From: Rhodoferax sp.
GTDB taxonomy: Bacteria > Pseudomonadota > Gammaproteobacteria > Burkholderiales > Burkholderiaceae_C
Direction of reading: 5' to 3'
Assembly: GCA_031291295.1 (NCBI GenBank)
Contig: JARLJI010000050.1
Location: 48,709 to 112,708, forward strand
Length of the DNA stretch: 64,000 bases
Shown in pieces: positions 1-11,625 of this stretch. Each line of letters starts with the position of its first letter. Positions within the stretch are counted from its first letter, which is position 1. The notes beneath the pieces were generated by a model. The model was not told where the DNA came from. It made no database searches and was given only the letters and a program-made list of their open reading frames with translations. A program made the position numbers and the translations under genes.

Positions 1-425
1 GTCGCGCCGCCGAATTGCTCGTGTTCGGCGAGCCCACGACAGGGGCGGCCGATGACCTGGTCAAGGCAACGAACCTGGCGCGTGACATGGTGCTGCGCTA
101 CGGAATGGACAGCGGCCTCGGGCCCGTGGTCTACGCCGAGCAGCGGTCTCCTTTTCTGCAATCGCCGACCGATGCGGCGTCCACGGTCACCTCTTCCGCA
201 GCCGGCGAAAAGACCGCGCAGCGCATCGATGATGCCGTTCAGGGCCTGATCGAACAGGAGACACAACGAGCGACCCAGTTGCTTCGCGACCGGCGCGAGA
301 TCCTGGACCGGTGCGTGCGCGCGTTGATCAGCAAGGAAACGCTCGATGAGACCGAATTGCTGGCGCTCGTCTCAAGCCCGGATGCATCCCGCAACGCACC
401 TGCCGGCGGCAGCCTGGAGGCGTAG
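1..425 (+). CDS. ftsH: FtsH-type ATP-dependent zinc metalloprotease, C-terminal part
   Basis: Partial gene whose 5' end lies outside the window; the frame is open from base 3. FtsH is a membrane-anchored AAA+ protease that degrades misfolded or short-lived proteins. What remains is the end of the M41 peptidase domain: the GR-A-E-x-L-x-F-GE stretch, the TTGA-x-DL-x-KAT-x-LAR helix, then M-V-x-RYGM and L-GP-V-Y-A-E, all typical of FtsH downstream of the HExxH zinc site. The protein ends about 100 residues after these motifs in a short Ala/Gly-rich tail, shorter than the tail of E. coli FtsH. Its position beside polX and a second groEL suggests a stress-linked paralogue rather than the housekeeping copy, but this is inference. 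Confidence 0.85.
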   Translation, partial: RAAELLVFGEPTTGAADDLVKATNLARDMVLRYGMDSGLGPVVYAEQRSPFLQSPTDAASTVTSSAAGEKTAQRIDDAVQGLIEQETQRATQLLRDRREILDRCVRALISKETLDETELLALVSSPDASRNAPAGGSLEA

Positions 426-454
426 CCGAACTCATGCTGGCGCAATGAGTCTGG

Positions 455-2236
455 TCAACGACTCGGCGTGCCCGGATCGACGCTTTCGGCCGTCTTCCTG
501 ACGTTGACGGCCGCGCCGACCCGGTGAGCGGGTGGCGGCTTGTCCATCGTCCCGGACAGAAGGCTTCGCAATGCGCCAAGGCGTCGGGTGTTGAGGACGT
601 CGCTTGACTCCAGCCAGCCGCGTCGCGCCTGACCGATGCCGAAACGAAGGTTGTCGAACTCGACCGAGCTGTGCGCATCGGAGGCGATGCTCACCAGCAC
701 ACCCTCGTCCTTCGCCATGCGGCAGGCGACGTCGTTCAGGTCGAGCCGGGCGGGGTGTGCATTGAGTTCCAGGAAGCAGCCGCGTTCACGCGCCTTGCGG
801 ATCACGCGAGGGAGATCGAAGTCGCAGCCGGGCCGCTCGTCGATCAGGCGCGCGGTCGGATGCGCCAGGATGCTGAAACACGGATGGTCCATGGCGCGCA
901 GCAGCCGGTCGGTCTGCTTGTCGCGCGACAGGTCGAAGCGATGGTGGATGGCGCCGACGACCAGGTCCAGCCTTCCATCCTCCAGGATGTCCACCTCGAT
1001 GCCCTTCAACAGTACGATGCCATCGACCCGGGCGTTGAGTTCGTCGATGCGATCGATCTGTTGTGCGAGCCGGCCGGCATCCAGGCCATGGGCCAGCGCG
1101 AGCCGTGGCGAATGGTCGGTGATTGCCAGGTACTCGAGGCCGCGCGCGCGGGCCGCCGCCGCCATGGCTTCGAGGCTCTCGCGGCCGTCGCTCTCGCGTG
1201 TATGCGCATGGAGGTCGCCGCGCAGGTCCCTGCGCTGCACCAGCGCAGGCAGGCTGTGCGACAGCGCCGCATCGATCTCGCCGCGCTGCTCGCGCAGCTC
1301 GGGCTCGATGAAGGGAAGGCCAAGGGCGTGGTACACGGACGCTTCCGTGTCGCCCGCGATGCGCCGGTCGCCTCGGAATACGCCGTACTCGTTGAGCTTC
1401 AACCCCGCTTCGCGCGCACGCTGCCTCAGGGCGATGTTGTGCGCCTTCGAGCCGGTGAAATAGAGCCATGCTGCGCCGAAGCTTTCGCGCGGCACCGCGC
1501 GCAGGTCGACCTGCAATCCGCTGGCCAGCACGATGCTGGCCCGGGTGGGCCCCTTGATGAGCACGTGCCGCCCGTCCGCTGCGGACACGAAGCGGTCCAT
1601 GACCGCGCTGTCGCGTTCGACGGCCGCCACCATGTCGAGGTCGCCCACCGTCTCGCGTTGCCGGCGCAAGCTGCCCGCGACCTGGACTTCCAGCACGCCC
1701 GGCACCCCGGAGAGTTCCAGGCGCAGCGCCTCGCCCACCTGAGTGACCAGTGAGAGCTTGTAGCGTCTCGGTGCCTTCAGGCGGATGGTCGTGGCCTCAA
1801 GGATTGATTGCTGCATCTTCGGGCCGATGCCCTGCACGGTGCGCAGGCGGCCTTCCTCGGCGGCCCGATGCAGATCCTGCAATGTTCGGATACCGAGTGC
1901 CTGGTGCAATGCGCGTGCGCGCTTGGCACCGATCCCAGGGATTTTCAACAGCTCGGTGACGGCCGGCGGCAATTGGGTGCGCAACTCGTCCAGCAGGGCG
2001 CAGTGCCCGGTACGAACGACCTCGCAGATCTTGCCTGCAAGATCTGGGCCGATACCCGGCAGCGCATCGAGGTCCGCGCCGCGGTCGATCATGGACTTGA
2101 TGTCCGTTCCAAGTTCACCCAGCATGTGCGCCGCATTGCGGTAGGCACGCACACGGAAGCTGTTGGCGCCTTGCACCTCGAGCAGATCAGCGATCTCCTC
2201 GAAAACCCCCGCGACATCGGCATTGACGATCGGCAT
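455..2236 (-). CDS. polX: DNA polymerase/3'-5' exonuclease PolX (Pol beta-like with PHP domain)
   Basis: 593-residue family X polymerase, the usual bacterial PolX layout, acting in gap-filling DNA repair. The N-terminal third has helix-hairpin-helix segments (ALPGIGPDLA and KIPGIGAKRA). The palm has the GS-x-RR nucleotide-binding motif followed by GDLDM and, further on, VDLR, which supply the catalytic aspartates. The C-terminal PHP exonuclease domain starts near residue 340 with HAHTRESDG and continues with ITDHS, GIEVDI, LAHP and SDAHSS, all metal-binding motifs. About 30 residues follow the PHP domain with no recognised motif. The ATG at 2236 opens with a typical N-terminus. The gene is convergent with the ftsH fragment. 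Confidence 0.93.
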   Translation of the reverse strand: MPIVNADVAGVFEEIADLLEVQGANSFRVRAYRNAAHMLGELGTDIKSMIDRGADLDALPGIGPDLAGKICEVVRTGHCALLDELRTQLPPAVTELLKIPGIGAKRARALHQALGIRTLQDLHRAAEEGRLRTVQGIGPKMQQSILEATTIRLKAPRRYKLSLVTQVGEALRLELSGVPGVLEVQVAGSLRRQRETVGDLDMVAAVERDSAVMDRFVSAADGRHVLIKGPTRASIVLASGLQVDLRAVPRESFGAAWLYFTGSKAHNIALRQRAREAGLKLNEYGVFRGDRRIAGDTEASVYHALGLPFIEPELREQRGEIDAALSHSLPALVQRRDLRGDLHAHTRESDGRESLEAMAAAARARGLEYLAITDHSPRLALAHGLDAGRLAQQIDRIDELNARVDGIVLLKGIEVDILEDGRLDLVVGAIHHRFDLSRDKQTDRLLRAMDHPCFSILAHPTARLIDERPGCDFDLPRVIRKARERGCFLELNAHPARLDLNDVACRMAKDEGVLVSIASDAHSSVEFDNLRFGIGQARRGWLESSDVLNTRRLGALRSLLSGTMDKPPPAHRVGAAVNVRKTAESVDPGTPSR

Positions 2237-2263
2237 ATGCTGAGGCGATTAGCGCCGGACCGG

Positions 2264-2632
2264 TCAATACGGAGCCAAGACGGAACCCCAGCTGGCGCTG
2301 CCCATGGCAATCATGCGCCGCGTGCAGATGGAACTGATATTCACATGAGTCTCCTTCAGGACAGGAATGCTGCTGCGCATCGAAATCACAGGCCTCCACG
2401 CAGGAGGACTCATCGAAATGAGCGCGACCAGATAGGGTTGAGGGAGGGTTCGTTCCTCGTCAATCCTCAGCGCTGCGTCCTCGTTGGCAAACTCCTGCAG
2501 CGGCGCGGGCAAGAACACCTCGCGAGGCACCGCGCGCATGGCCTCAAGCACATCGTTGGCGCGCACGCCCCGGCCTGCAATCTGATCTTCCACCATGGCG
2601 ACGCGAAGTCGCCCGAAGTCGATATTCGACAT
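2264..2632 (-). pseudogene. pcm: Decayed protein-L-isoaspartate methyltransferase (pcm) fragment joined to a CBS-domain start
   Basis: The first ~72 residues (2632 down to about 2417) match the N-terminal region of protein-L-isoaspartate O-methyltransferase: VEDQIAGRGV, VPREVFLP, EFANEDAALRI and LPQPYLVALI. Homology stops just before the AdoMet-binding GxGxGY motif. After a short unrelated stretch, a GTG at 2344, preceded by GGAG, would start a peptide (MNISSICTRRMIAMGSAS) that resembles the first 18 residues of the intact CBS gene at 3003. It then ends at 2264. This looks like the junction of at least one deletion that removed the methyltransferase body and most of a CBS-domain gene. No functional product is expected. 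Confidence 0.7.
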
Positions 2633-2878
2633 AATGACCCGCTCGTTTATCAAAATCAGTTTGAGCTCTGATTTCGAAAGCTGGGTTGCGCTGGCTCAAA
2701 CAGTTGCCAAGGAATCGGCCGTCGTCTGCCACGCGGTCCAGAAATACCGACAACGTCCGGGTACGCGGCAAGCGCCTTTCTTGAAGCTGTTTCAGGTGCG
2801 CAGGAAATTCAGGTTTTTCCCGGCCGCATGCAGACAAAGGACCCGAGGGGGAGCACGGTAAAGCGAGGCGGTGTTTCC
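2633..2878. other. Intergenic stretch without recognisable gene
   Basis: About 250 bases between the pcm remnant and the FNR-like box. Open frames exist on both strands, but none has recognisable protein motifs or a plausible ribosome binding site. It may be degraded remains of the same stress-gene region. Confidence 0.4.
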
Positions 2879-2892
2879 TTGATCTGGATCAT
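2879..2892 (+). promoter_or_regulatory. FNR/Anr-like box upstream of the CBS-groEL2 pair
   Basis: TTGAT-ctgg-ATCAT differs at one base from the consensus TTGAT-N4-ATCAA of FNR-family oxygen sensors. It lies 111 bases before the CBS gene. This suggests induction at low oxygen of the CBS and second chaperonin genes. Binding is inferred. Confidence 0.5.
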
Positions 2893-3002
2893 GTTGCTCA
2901 CTGCGTACGGTCCTAAAGTTATCGCATATTGCAATGATGAGCGAGAGCTAAATGCCGGACTTTGTCCAATGCGAATGAAACCTTGATTTTTTGGAGAAAC
3001 CT

Positions 3003-3518
3003 ATGGATATGAGCAGACTTTGTACCCGTGAAGTCGTCAGCATTGATGCGCAAGCATCGCTGCGCGATGCCGCTGTGCTCATGGGTGAAGAGCACATAGG
3101 CGCGCTGGTGGTGGTCACGGGCGATCAGCCGCCGCAAGTGGCAGGAATCGTCACTGACCGCGATCTCGCGCTCGAGGTGCTGGGAAAGGGCCATGATGAA
3201 ACGCGCGCTGACCTGCGCATCGGCCAGTTGGTACAGGCTCCGCCTATCGTCATACCCTCCAACGCCACGCTGGGTGAGGCCATCCTGTCAATGGAGCGCA
3301 GCGGCGTGCGGCGTTTGCTCGTGGTAGCCGACGACGGTGGCGTGGTCGGCCTTGTTTCCTCCGATGATCTTCTCGAAGCCCTCTCGCAGGAATTCGAAAG
3401 CCTGGCGCGCGCCTTGCGCAACGGCATCCTCCGCGAAAAGACTGAACGGCCTGTGGTATCCGGTCCCACGCGGACGCGGCCGGTGTATCCCGCCTTCGGC
3501 ACGGTCGCCGTGCAATAG
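3003..3518 (+). CDS. Tandem CBS-domain protein
   Basis: 171-residue soluble protein made of two CBS motifs, which usually form one Bateman module that binds adenine nucleotides. The first runs from about residue 3 to 60 (LCTREVVSID through GIVTDRDLALEV), the second from about 75 to 130 (IVIPSNATLGEAI through VGLVSSDDLLEAL). There is no attached enzyme or channel domain, so it is probably a stand-alone energy or stress sensor. The ATG at 3003 is chosen because GGAG sits six bases upstream; a TTG at 2991 is also in frame. It lies 25 bases before the divergent groEL and was probably transcribed with it. Its N-terminus resembles the CBS remnant at 2344. Confidence 0.8.
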   Translation: MDMSRLCTREVVSIDAQASLRDAAVLMGEEHIGALVVVTGDQPPQVAGIVTDRDLALEVLGKGHDETRADLRIGQLVQAPPIVIPSNATLGEAILSMERSGVRRLLVVADDGGVVGLVSSDDLLEALSQEFESLARALRNGILREKTERPVVSGPTRTRPVYPAFGTVAVQ

Positions 3519-3531
3519 CGAAAAGTATTGA

Positions 3532-5166
<1,635 letters not shown>

Positions 5167-5270
5167 GGAGCGAACAGCGGGCAAGATTCTTGTCGCCTGC
5201 TTGTACCGGTTGATCGGACCGATCGGGAACCGACATTTGGCTGAAATTGCGCTGCCGGCCACCAGCACCT

Positions 5271-5299
5271 CTTGAAAATCCACCAAAAGCCCTTATCAT
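5271..5299 (+). promoter_or_regulatory. Probable groESL promoter
   Basis: CTTGAAA (5271-5277) fits both a sigma70 -35 (TTGAAA) and a sigma32 -35. TATCAT at 5294-5299, 16 bases later, fits a sigma70 -10. The downstream edge overlaps the CIRCE operator, as expected for HrcA repression. Confidence 0.6.
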
Positions 5300-5325
5300 T
5301 AGCACTCGACCGCATTGAGTGCTAA
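5299..5325 (+). promoter_or_regulatory. CIRCE operator (HrcA binding site)
   Basis: Perfect TTAGCACTC-N9-GAGTGCTAA inverted repeat, 90 bases before groES. This is the established operator of the heat-shock repressor HrcA. It controls groES-groEL; the second groEL at 3544 has no such element. Confidence 0.97.
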
Positions 5326-5415
5326 CAAGCCCTCGATCCAACGAGTTGACTGGCAGCCGCTTTTCGGTGGCTGCTTTTGATTCCCAAAACCATTGTTTTA
5401 AAACAAGGAGCACTT

Positions 5416-5706
5416 ATGAAACTTCGTCCTTTGCACGACCGCGTGATCGTCAAACGCGTTGAAAGCGAAACCAAGACCGCCTCGGGCATCGTGATCCCCG
5501 ACAACGCCGCCGAAAAGCCCGATCAGGGTGAAGTGCTGGCCGTGGGCCCCGGCAAGAAGAACGACAAGGGCGATCTGAGCCCCATGGCCGTCAAGGTCGG
5601 CGACCGCGTGCTGTTTGGCAAATACAGCGGCCAGACCGTCAAGGTCGATGGCGACGAACTGCTTGTCATGAAAGAAGAAGACCTGTTTGCGGTCGTCGAG
5701 AAGTAA
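5416..5706 (+). CDS. groES: Co-chaperonin GroES
   Basis: 96-residue cap of the GroEL folding chamber. It opens with [14 protein letters not shown], has the mobile loop around residues 16-32 ([11 protein letters not shown]) and the conserved [10 protein letters not shown]. The ATG at 5416 is preceded by AAGGAG at a normal spacing; an upstream in-frame ATG at 5377 would add a 13-residue extension never seen in the family. First gene of the CIRCE-controlled operon, 49 bases before groEL. Confidence 0.97.
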   Translation: MKLRPLHDRVIVKRVESETKTASGIVIPDNAAEKPDQGEVLAVGPGKKNDKGDLSPMAVKVGDRVLFGKYSGQTVKVDGDELLVMKEEDLFAVVEK

Positions 5707-5740
5707 TTTCTCGCTCTTTCACACGTTATCAATCAACTGA

Positions 5741-7408
<1,668 letters not shown>

Positions 7409-7454
7409 TCCCGCACTGACCGACTTCGCTGGCCTGTCCAGCGAAGCAGGCTCC

Positions 7455-7494
7455 AAAGCCCCCGCAGGTTGCACGACCTGCGGGGGCTTTTTTT
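7455..7494 (+). terminator. Rho-independent terminator of groESL
   Basis: A 15-base perfect inverted repeat (AAAGCCCCCGCAGGT and its complement) with a six-base loop, followed by a run of T. It sits between groEL and the convergent histidine kinase gene, whose stop codon lies in the T-run. Confidence 0.93.
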
Positions 7495-8911
7495 ACGTGG
7501 GAACGCCCGCGGGGAAGCGCACCGTCACGAGCAGGCCGTGCGCCTCGTGCAGGTTGGCGGCGAGCTGGATCGTGGCGCCAAACGCGCGCGCGATCTCCTG
7601 CACGATCGCCAGTCCCAGCCCGGTGCCTTCAGTGTCCTGCGAGACGCGGTAGAAGCGCTCGAACACGCGCTCCATTGCCTCGGCCGGAATACCCGGCCCG
7701 TTGTCTTCCACCGTCAGCTCGACAGCCGCGCCCGCAAGGCGCACGCCCACCGTCACGCGGCCGCCTTCCTGGGTATAGCGCAGCGCGTTCTCCAGCAGGT
7801 TGCCCACCAGCGCATCGAGCAGCGCGGGTTGCGCCTGCACCGCCGCGGTCCCCGCCGCCTGCGGCGCGTCCAGCCCCAGGTCGATATGGCGGCGATCCGC
7901 CAGTGCCGCCAGCTGCTCCACGCTGCGCAGCGCCACCGGGGCGAGATAGACCCGCTCCAGCCGTGTGTGTGCGTCGCCATGCTCGGCCTGCGCCAGCAGC
8001 AGCAGCTTGTTCGTCACGTCGATTAGGCGGCGGTTGCTGGTCTGCATGGCGAGCCACAGCGCGTCCATGTCGGCGCGGCGCGTTTCCCAGTTCTGGCGGT
8101 GCTGGCGCGTGTAGCGCGCGTACTCGATCTGCGAGGCCTGCAGCGCCAGCGGCGTGCGCAGCTGGTGCGCTGCATCGGCGATAAAGCGCCGCTGCGCCTC
8201 GGAGTGCATCTTGAGCTGGCGCACGAACCGGTTGATGGTGTCGGCCACCGGGCGCAGCTCCGTGTGCAGCGCGTGCGTGTCCACGACGAAGTCCAGGTGC
8301 AGCGGGTCGCGCTGTGCGAGTTGCCGGCTCAGCCGCACGACCGGGCGCAGCTCCCAGGTCAGCGCCAGCGTCGTCAGCACAATCGCCAGCACCAGCGCGA
8401 CCAGCAGATACGCCATCGACGGCCACCACAAGGTGCGCAGCATCTGGTCGCGGCTGCCGGTGGTCTTGCCGACCGCAATCGTGATGTCCCGCGCGCCGCC
8501 CACGTCGTACATCGAGCGCTGGGTGATCACCGCGCGCACGGGGAGGCCATCAAATGTGGCGTCGTACCACTGCGCCCGGTCCACCCCTTCGAGCCGCCGT
8601 GACGGCGGCATGGGGAAACCCGGCGAGCCCGCCAGCAAGCGGCCATCGATACCCGTCACACTCAAAAAGACGCGGTCGTGGGCAGGCGAGACAAACAGGC
8701 TCAGCGCCGCCGGCGGCACGCTGGCCCGGACGTCGTCGCCTTCCCAGATCAGCCGGTCCGACAGCACCTTGGCCGAAGCCAGCAGGTCGTGGTCCTGCAC
8801 GTAGTCGGCCACCTCCGCGGCGTTTTGCCAATTGAGATAGCCGCATACCGCCACGAACACCGACAGCGGCAGCAGCAGCCACGCTGCCAGGCGCAGGCGC
8901 AGGCTAGCCAT
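7493..8911 (-). CDS. Sensor histidine kinase (TctE/QseC type)
   Basis: 472-residue membrane kinase of a two-component pair. One N-terminal membrane helix (about 8-24) and a second near 165-185 enclose a ~140-residue periplasmic sensor region. A HAMP-like linker follows, then the H-box AAHQLRTPL with the phospho-accepting His249. The N-box is NLLENALRY (Asn375), G1 is DNGPGIP and G2 is GTGLGLA. The ATG at 8911 overlaps the regulator stop by a few bases, so the two are translationally coupled; a longer frame to 9022 would lie inside the regulator. The layout resembles tricarboxylate-sensing TctE. The adjacent ABC importer may be its target, but the signal is unknown. Confidence 0.88.
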   Translation of the reverse strand: MASLRLRLAAWLLLPLSVFVAVCGYLNWQNAAEVADYVQDHDLLASAKVLSDRLIWEGDDVRASVPPAALSLFVSPAHDRVFLSVTGIDGRLLAGSPGFPMPPSRRLEGVDRAQWYDATFDGLPVRAVITQRSMYDVGGARDITIAVGKTTGSRDQMLRTLWWPSMAYLLVALVLAIVLTTLALTWELRPVVRLSRQLAQRDPLHLDFVVDTHALHTELRPVADTINRFVRQLKMHSEAQRRFIADAAHQLRTPLALQASQIEYARYTRQHRQNWETRRADMDALWLAMQTSNRRLIDVTNKLLLLAQAEHGDAHTRLERVYLAPVALRSVEQLAALADRRHIDLGLDAPQAAGTAAVQAQPALLDALVGNLLENALRYTQEGGRVTVGVRLAGAAVELTVEDNGPGIPAEAMERVFERFYRVSQDTEGTGLGLAIVQEIARAFGATIQLAANLHEAHGLLVTVRFPAGVPT

Positions 8912-9578
8912 CGTCCCTTGTCCGCAGCAGGTAGCCGACGCCGCGCAGGGTGATGATGGTGGCGTGACTACTCTCAAGTTTCTTGCGCAGGCGGTGCACG
9001 TAGAGCTCCAGCGCGTCGGCACTGGGCTCGTCGTCCAGGTCGAAAAGACCGTCGATCAGCGTCTGCTTGGGCACGGTGCTGCCGGCCTTGAGCATCAGCG
9101 TCTCCAACAACGTGCGCTCGCGCGGCGGCAGCGCCAGCTCCCTCCCGGCCAGCGCGAACTGGCGCGTTCGCAGGTCGTAGTGCAGGTCGCCGCAGCTCAT
9201 GTCGTTGGCCTTGCCCGGCACCTGGCGGCGCACCAGCGCCTTGATGCGCGCCACCAGTTCGCGGCTCTCGATGGGTTTGACCATGTAGTCGTCGGCGCCG
9301 ATTTCCAGGCACTGCACCTTCTGGTCGAGCGATGCGGCCGCGGTCAGGATCAGCACCGGCACGTCGTCGCGCCGCTCGCGCAGCCGGCGCAGCACGCCCT
9401 TCCCCGAAAGGCGCGGAATATTCAGGTCCAGCAGCACCACGTCGTAGCGCGCCTGCTGCAGCTGGCGGTCGGCGGCATCCCCGTCCTCCATGTGGTCCAC
9501 CACGAAATCCTGCTCGCGCAGCAGGCTGGCCAGCCAGTGGGCCAACTGCAGGTTGTCTTCGATGAGCAGGAGCTTCAT
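8904..9578 (-). CDS. OmpR-family response regulator (TctD-like)
   Basis: 224-residue regulator. The receiver domain (1-115) has the acidic pocket IEDN near the start, phospho-acceptor Asp51 in VVLLDLNIP, Thr in LTAA and Lys in MVKP. The winged-helix DNA-binding domain (about 128-222) ends with the typical VHRLRKKLE and RGVGYLL. It is the first gene of the pair and is divergent from the ABC importer at 9772. The 193-base gap between them carries related CTAGG/CCTAG-containing segments that could be its target, but no clear operator can be assigned. Confidence 0.92.
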   Translation of the reverse strand: MKLLLIEDNLQLAHWLASLLREQDFVVDHMEDGDAADRQLQQARYDVVLLDLNIPRLSGKGVLRRLRERRDDVPVLILTAAASLDQKVQCLEIGADDYMVKPIESRELVARIKALVRRQVPGKANDMSCGDLHYDLRTRQFALAGRELALPPRERTLLETLMLKAGSTVPKQTLIDGLFDLDDEPSADALELYVHRLRKKLESSHATIITLRGVGYLLRTRDDG

Positions 9579-9771
9579 AGGCAGGTGGGTCGATTGATTC
9601 TACAAACCGGTGGCGGGCACCACAGGACCTCAGGCACTGGCCTCCTAGGGATAACCATGAGAAATTTCGTCAGCGGGCGAAAGCTGCCCGAAGGATGGCA
9701 TTTCCTAGACTGTCAGGGTCCTGCGGCGCCAGCGCTCGCAGTCCTTTTAATGACTCAGGAGATTACACACC

Positions 9772-10779
9772 ATGCGTCCTTCACGCCGTACCCTGCTCGC
9801 CACCGCCCTTTGCACGGCATTGGCCGCTGCCGCTCCCCTCGCCCAGGCCGCCGACGCGCCGATCACCATCATGGTGGGCGGCATCAACAAGATCATCTAC
9901 CTGCCGGCCAAGCTGACTGAGGCGCTGGGCTACTTCAAGGACGCAGGCCTGAATGTGGAACTGCAGTCGCAACCCGCCGGCGTGGATGCCGAAAACCAGC
10001 TGATCGCCGGCGCGGTGCAGGGCGTGGTGGGCTTTTACGACCACACCATCGACCTGCAAAGCAAAGGCAAGGAAGTCCAGGCGATCGCGGTGTTCTGCAA
10101 GGTGCCCGGTGAAGTGGAAATGGTCTCGACCAAGTCGGCCCCCACCTTCAAGTCGATGGCCGACGCCAAGGGCAAGACGCTGGGCGTGACCGGGCTGGGC
10201 TCGTCCACCGATTTCCTGACCCGCTACCTGGCGGACCGCCAGGGCGTCGCCTCGAAGGACTATTCGCTCTTGCCGGTGGGCGCGGGCAACTCCTTCATCG
10301 CCGCCATCAAGCAGGACCGCATCCAGGCCGGAATGACGACCGAGCCCACCGTGTCGCAGATGCTCAAGACCGGCGACGCCCAGGTGCTGGTGGACCTGCG
10401 CACCGAAGAGGGCACGAAGGCGGCGCTGGGTGGCCTGTACCCGGCGGCCAGCCTGTACGTGCAAAACACCTGGGCCGAAGCGCACAAGGAGCAGGCCTCC
10501 AAGCTGGCGCAGGCCTTCGCGCGCACCATGGCCTACATCCACACCCATTCGGCCGAGCAGATTGCCGAACTGGTACCGCGCGACTACTACGGCAGCGACA
10601 AGGCCCTGTACGTGCAGGCGCTGAAAGCCTCGCTGCCGATGTTCACCACCGACGCGCGGATGCCAGCCGGCGGCCCGGAAACGGTGCTCAAGGTGCTCGC
10701 AACCTACAAGCCGCTGGTCAAGAGCAAGAACATCGACCTGTCCAAGACCTACAGCAACGCCTACCTGGCCGCCAAGTGA
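9772..10779 (+). CDS. ABC transporter substrate-binding protein, nitrate/sulfonate/taurine (NMT1-like) type
   Basis: 335-residue periplasmic binding protein. Residues 1-27 form a signal peptide (RRTLLATALCTALAAAAPLAQA, cleaved after A-Q-A). The body has the NMT1/SsuA fold signatures: GYFKDAGLNVEL near the start and LGVTGLGSSTDF for the second lobe hinge. SD AGGAG lies before the ATG. It opens a three-gene operon with an ATPase and a permease. Related systems import nitrate, taurine, alkanesulfonates or thiamine precursors. The substrate cannot be told from the sequence. Confidence 0.85.
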   Translation: MRPSRRTLLATALCTALAAAAPLAQAADAPITIMVGGINKIIYLPAKLTEALGYFKDAGLNVELQSQPAGVDAENQLIAGAVQGVVGFYDHTIDLQSKGKEVQAIAVFCKVPGEVEMVSTKSAPTFKSMADAKGKTLGVTGLGSSTDFLTRYLADRQGVASKDYSLLPVGAGNSFIAAIKQDRIQAGMTTEPTVSQMLKTGDAQVLVDLRTEEGTKAALGGLYPAASLYVQNTWAEAHKEQASKLAQAFARTMAYIHTHSAEQIAELVPRDYYGSDKALYVQALKASLPMFTTDARMPAGGPETVLKVLATYKPLVKSKNIDLSKTYSNAYLAAK

Positions 10780-10781
10780 CC

Positions 10782-11588
10782 ATGAAAAACGACCTGCCGG
10801 CCAGCGCCGGAAACACCCCGGCGATCGACTTCCGCGATGTCTCGCTGCGCTTCATCTCCGCGGACGGCAACGCCACCGTGGCGTTGCGCAACTTCACCAT
10901 GTCGGTCGCGCGCGGCGAATTTGTCGCCATCGTCGGTCCGACGGGCTGCGGCAAATCGACCACGCTGAACATGATCACCGGCCTGTTGCGCCCCACCGTG
11001 GGCGAGGTGGCCGTCATGGGCCAGCCGGTGCAGGGCATTGACCCGCGCATCGGCTTCGTGTTCCAGGCCGACGCGGTATTCCCGTGGCGCAGCGTGGCAG
11101 ACAACGTCGCGGCCGGCCCGCTGTTTCGCGGCATGCCGAAGAAGCAGGCCCACGCGCTGGCCGCGGAGTGGATCGCCCGCGTGGGACTGGACACGTTCGG
11201 CAACCATTACCCGCATCAGCTCTCGGGCGGCATGCGCAAGCGCGTGGCGCTGGCGCAGACCTTCATCAACAGCCCCGAGATTTTGCTGATGGACGAGCCT
11301 TTCTCGGCGCTCGACATGCAGACCCGCACGCTGATGCAGGACGAGCTGCTGCAGCTGTGGTCGGGCACGGGCGGCTCAGTGGTGTTCGTCACGCACGACC
11401 TGGAGGAAGCCATCGCGCTGGCCGACCGCGTGTTCGTGCTGTCGGCGCGCCCGGCCACGCTCAAGCGCGTGTACGAGATCGACCTGCCGCGCCCGCGCGT
11501 CATGTCCGAGGTGCGCTACGACCCGCACTTCATCGAGCTATCCAAGCACATCTGGAACGATTTGCGCGAAGAAGTCGTGATTCATTGA
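10782..11588 (+). CDS. ABC transporter ATP-binding protein (SsuB/TauB type)
   Basis: 268-residue ATPase that powers the importer. It has Walker A GPTGCGKSTT, signature LSGGMRKRVALAQ, Walker B LLMDEPFSALD and the switch His in VTHDLEEA. The ATG at 10782 lies directly after the preceding stop; a GTG at 10776 overlapping that stop is an alternative start. The close packing points to translational coupling with the binding-protein gene. Confidence 0.9.
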   Translation: MKNDLPASAGNTPAIDFRDVSLRFISADGNATVALRNFTMSVARGEFVAIVGPTGCGKSTTLNMITGLLRPTVGEVAVMGQPVQGIDPRIGFVFQADAVFPWRSVADNVAAGPLFRGMPKKQAHALAAEWIARVGLDTFGNHYPHQLSGGMRKRVALAQTFINSPEILLMDEPFSALDMQTRTLMQDELLQLWSGTGGSVVFVTHDLEEAIALADRVFVLSARPATLKRVYEIDLPRPRVMSEVRYDPHFIELSKHIWNDLREEVVIH

Positions 11589-11625
11589 TACACCCCCGTT
11601 GCTTGCTCACCAAGAGAGACTTCCC

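Noticed and set aside
5200..5230. Hairpin-like CGGTTGATCGG ... AACCG after groEL2 as a terminator
   Set aside because: Imperfect stem and no T-run; the groES promoter follows closely.
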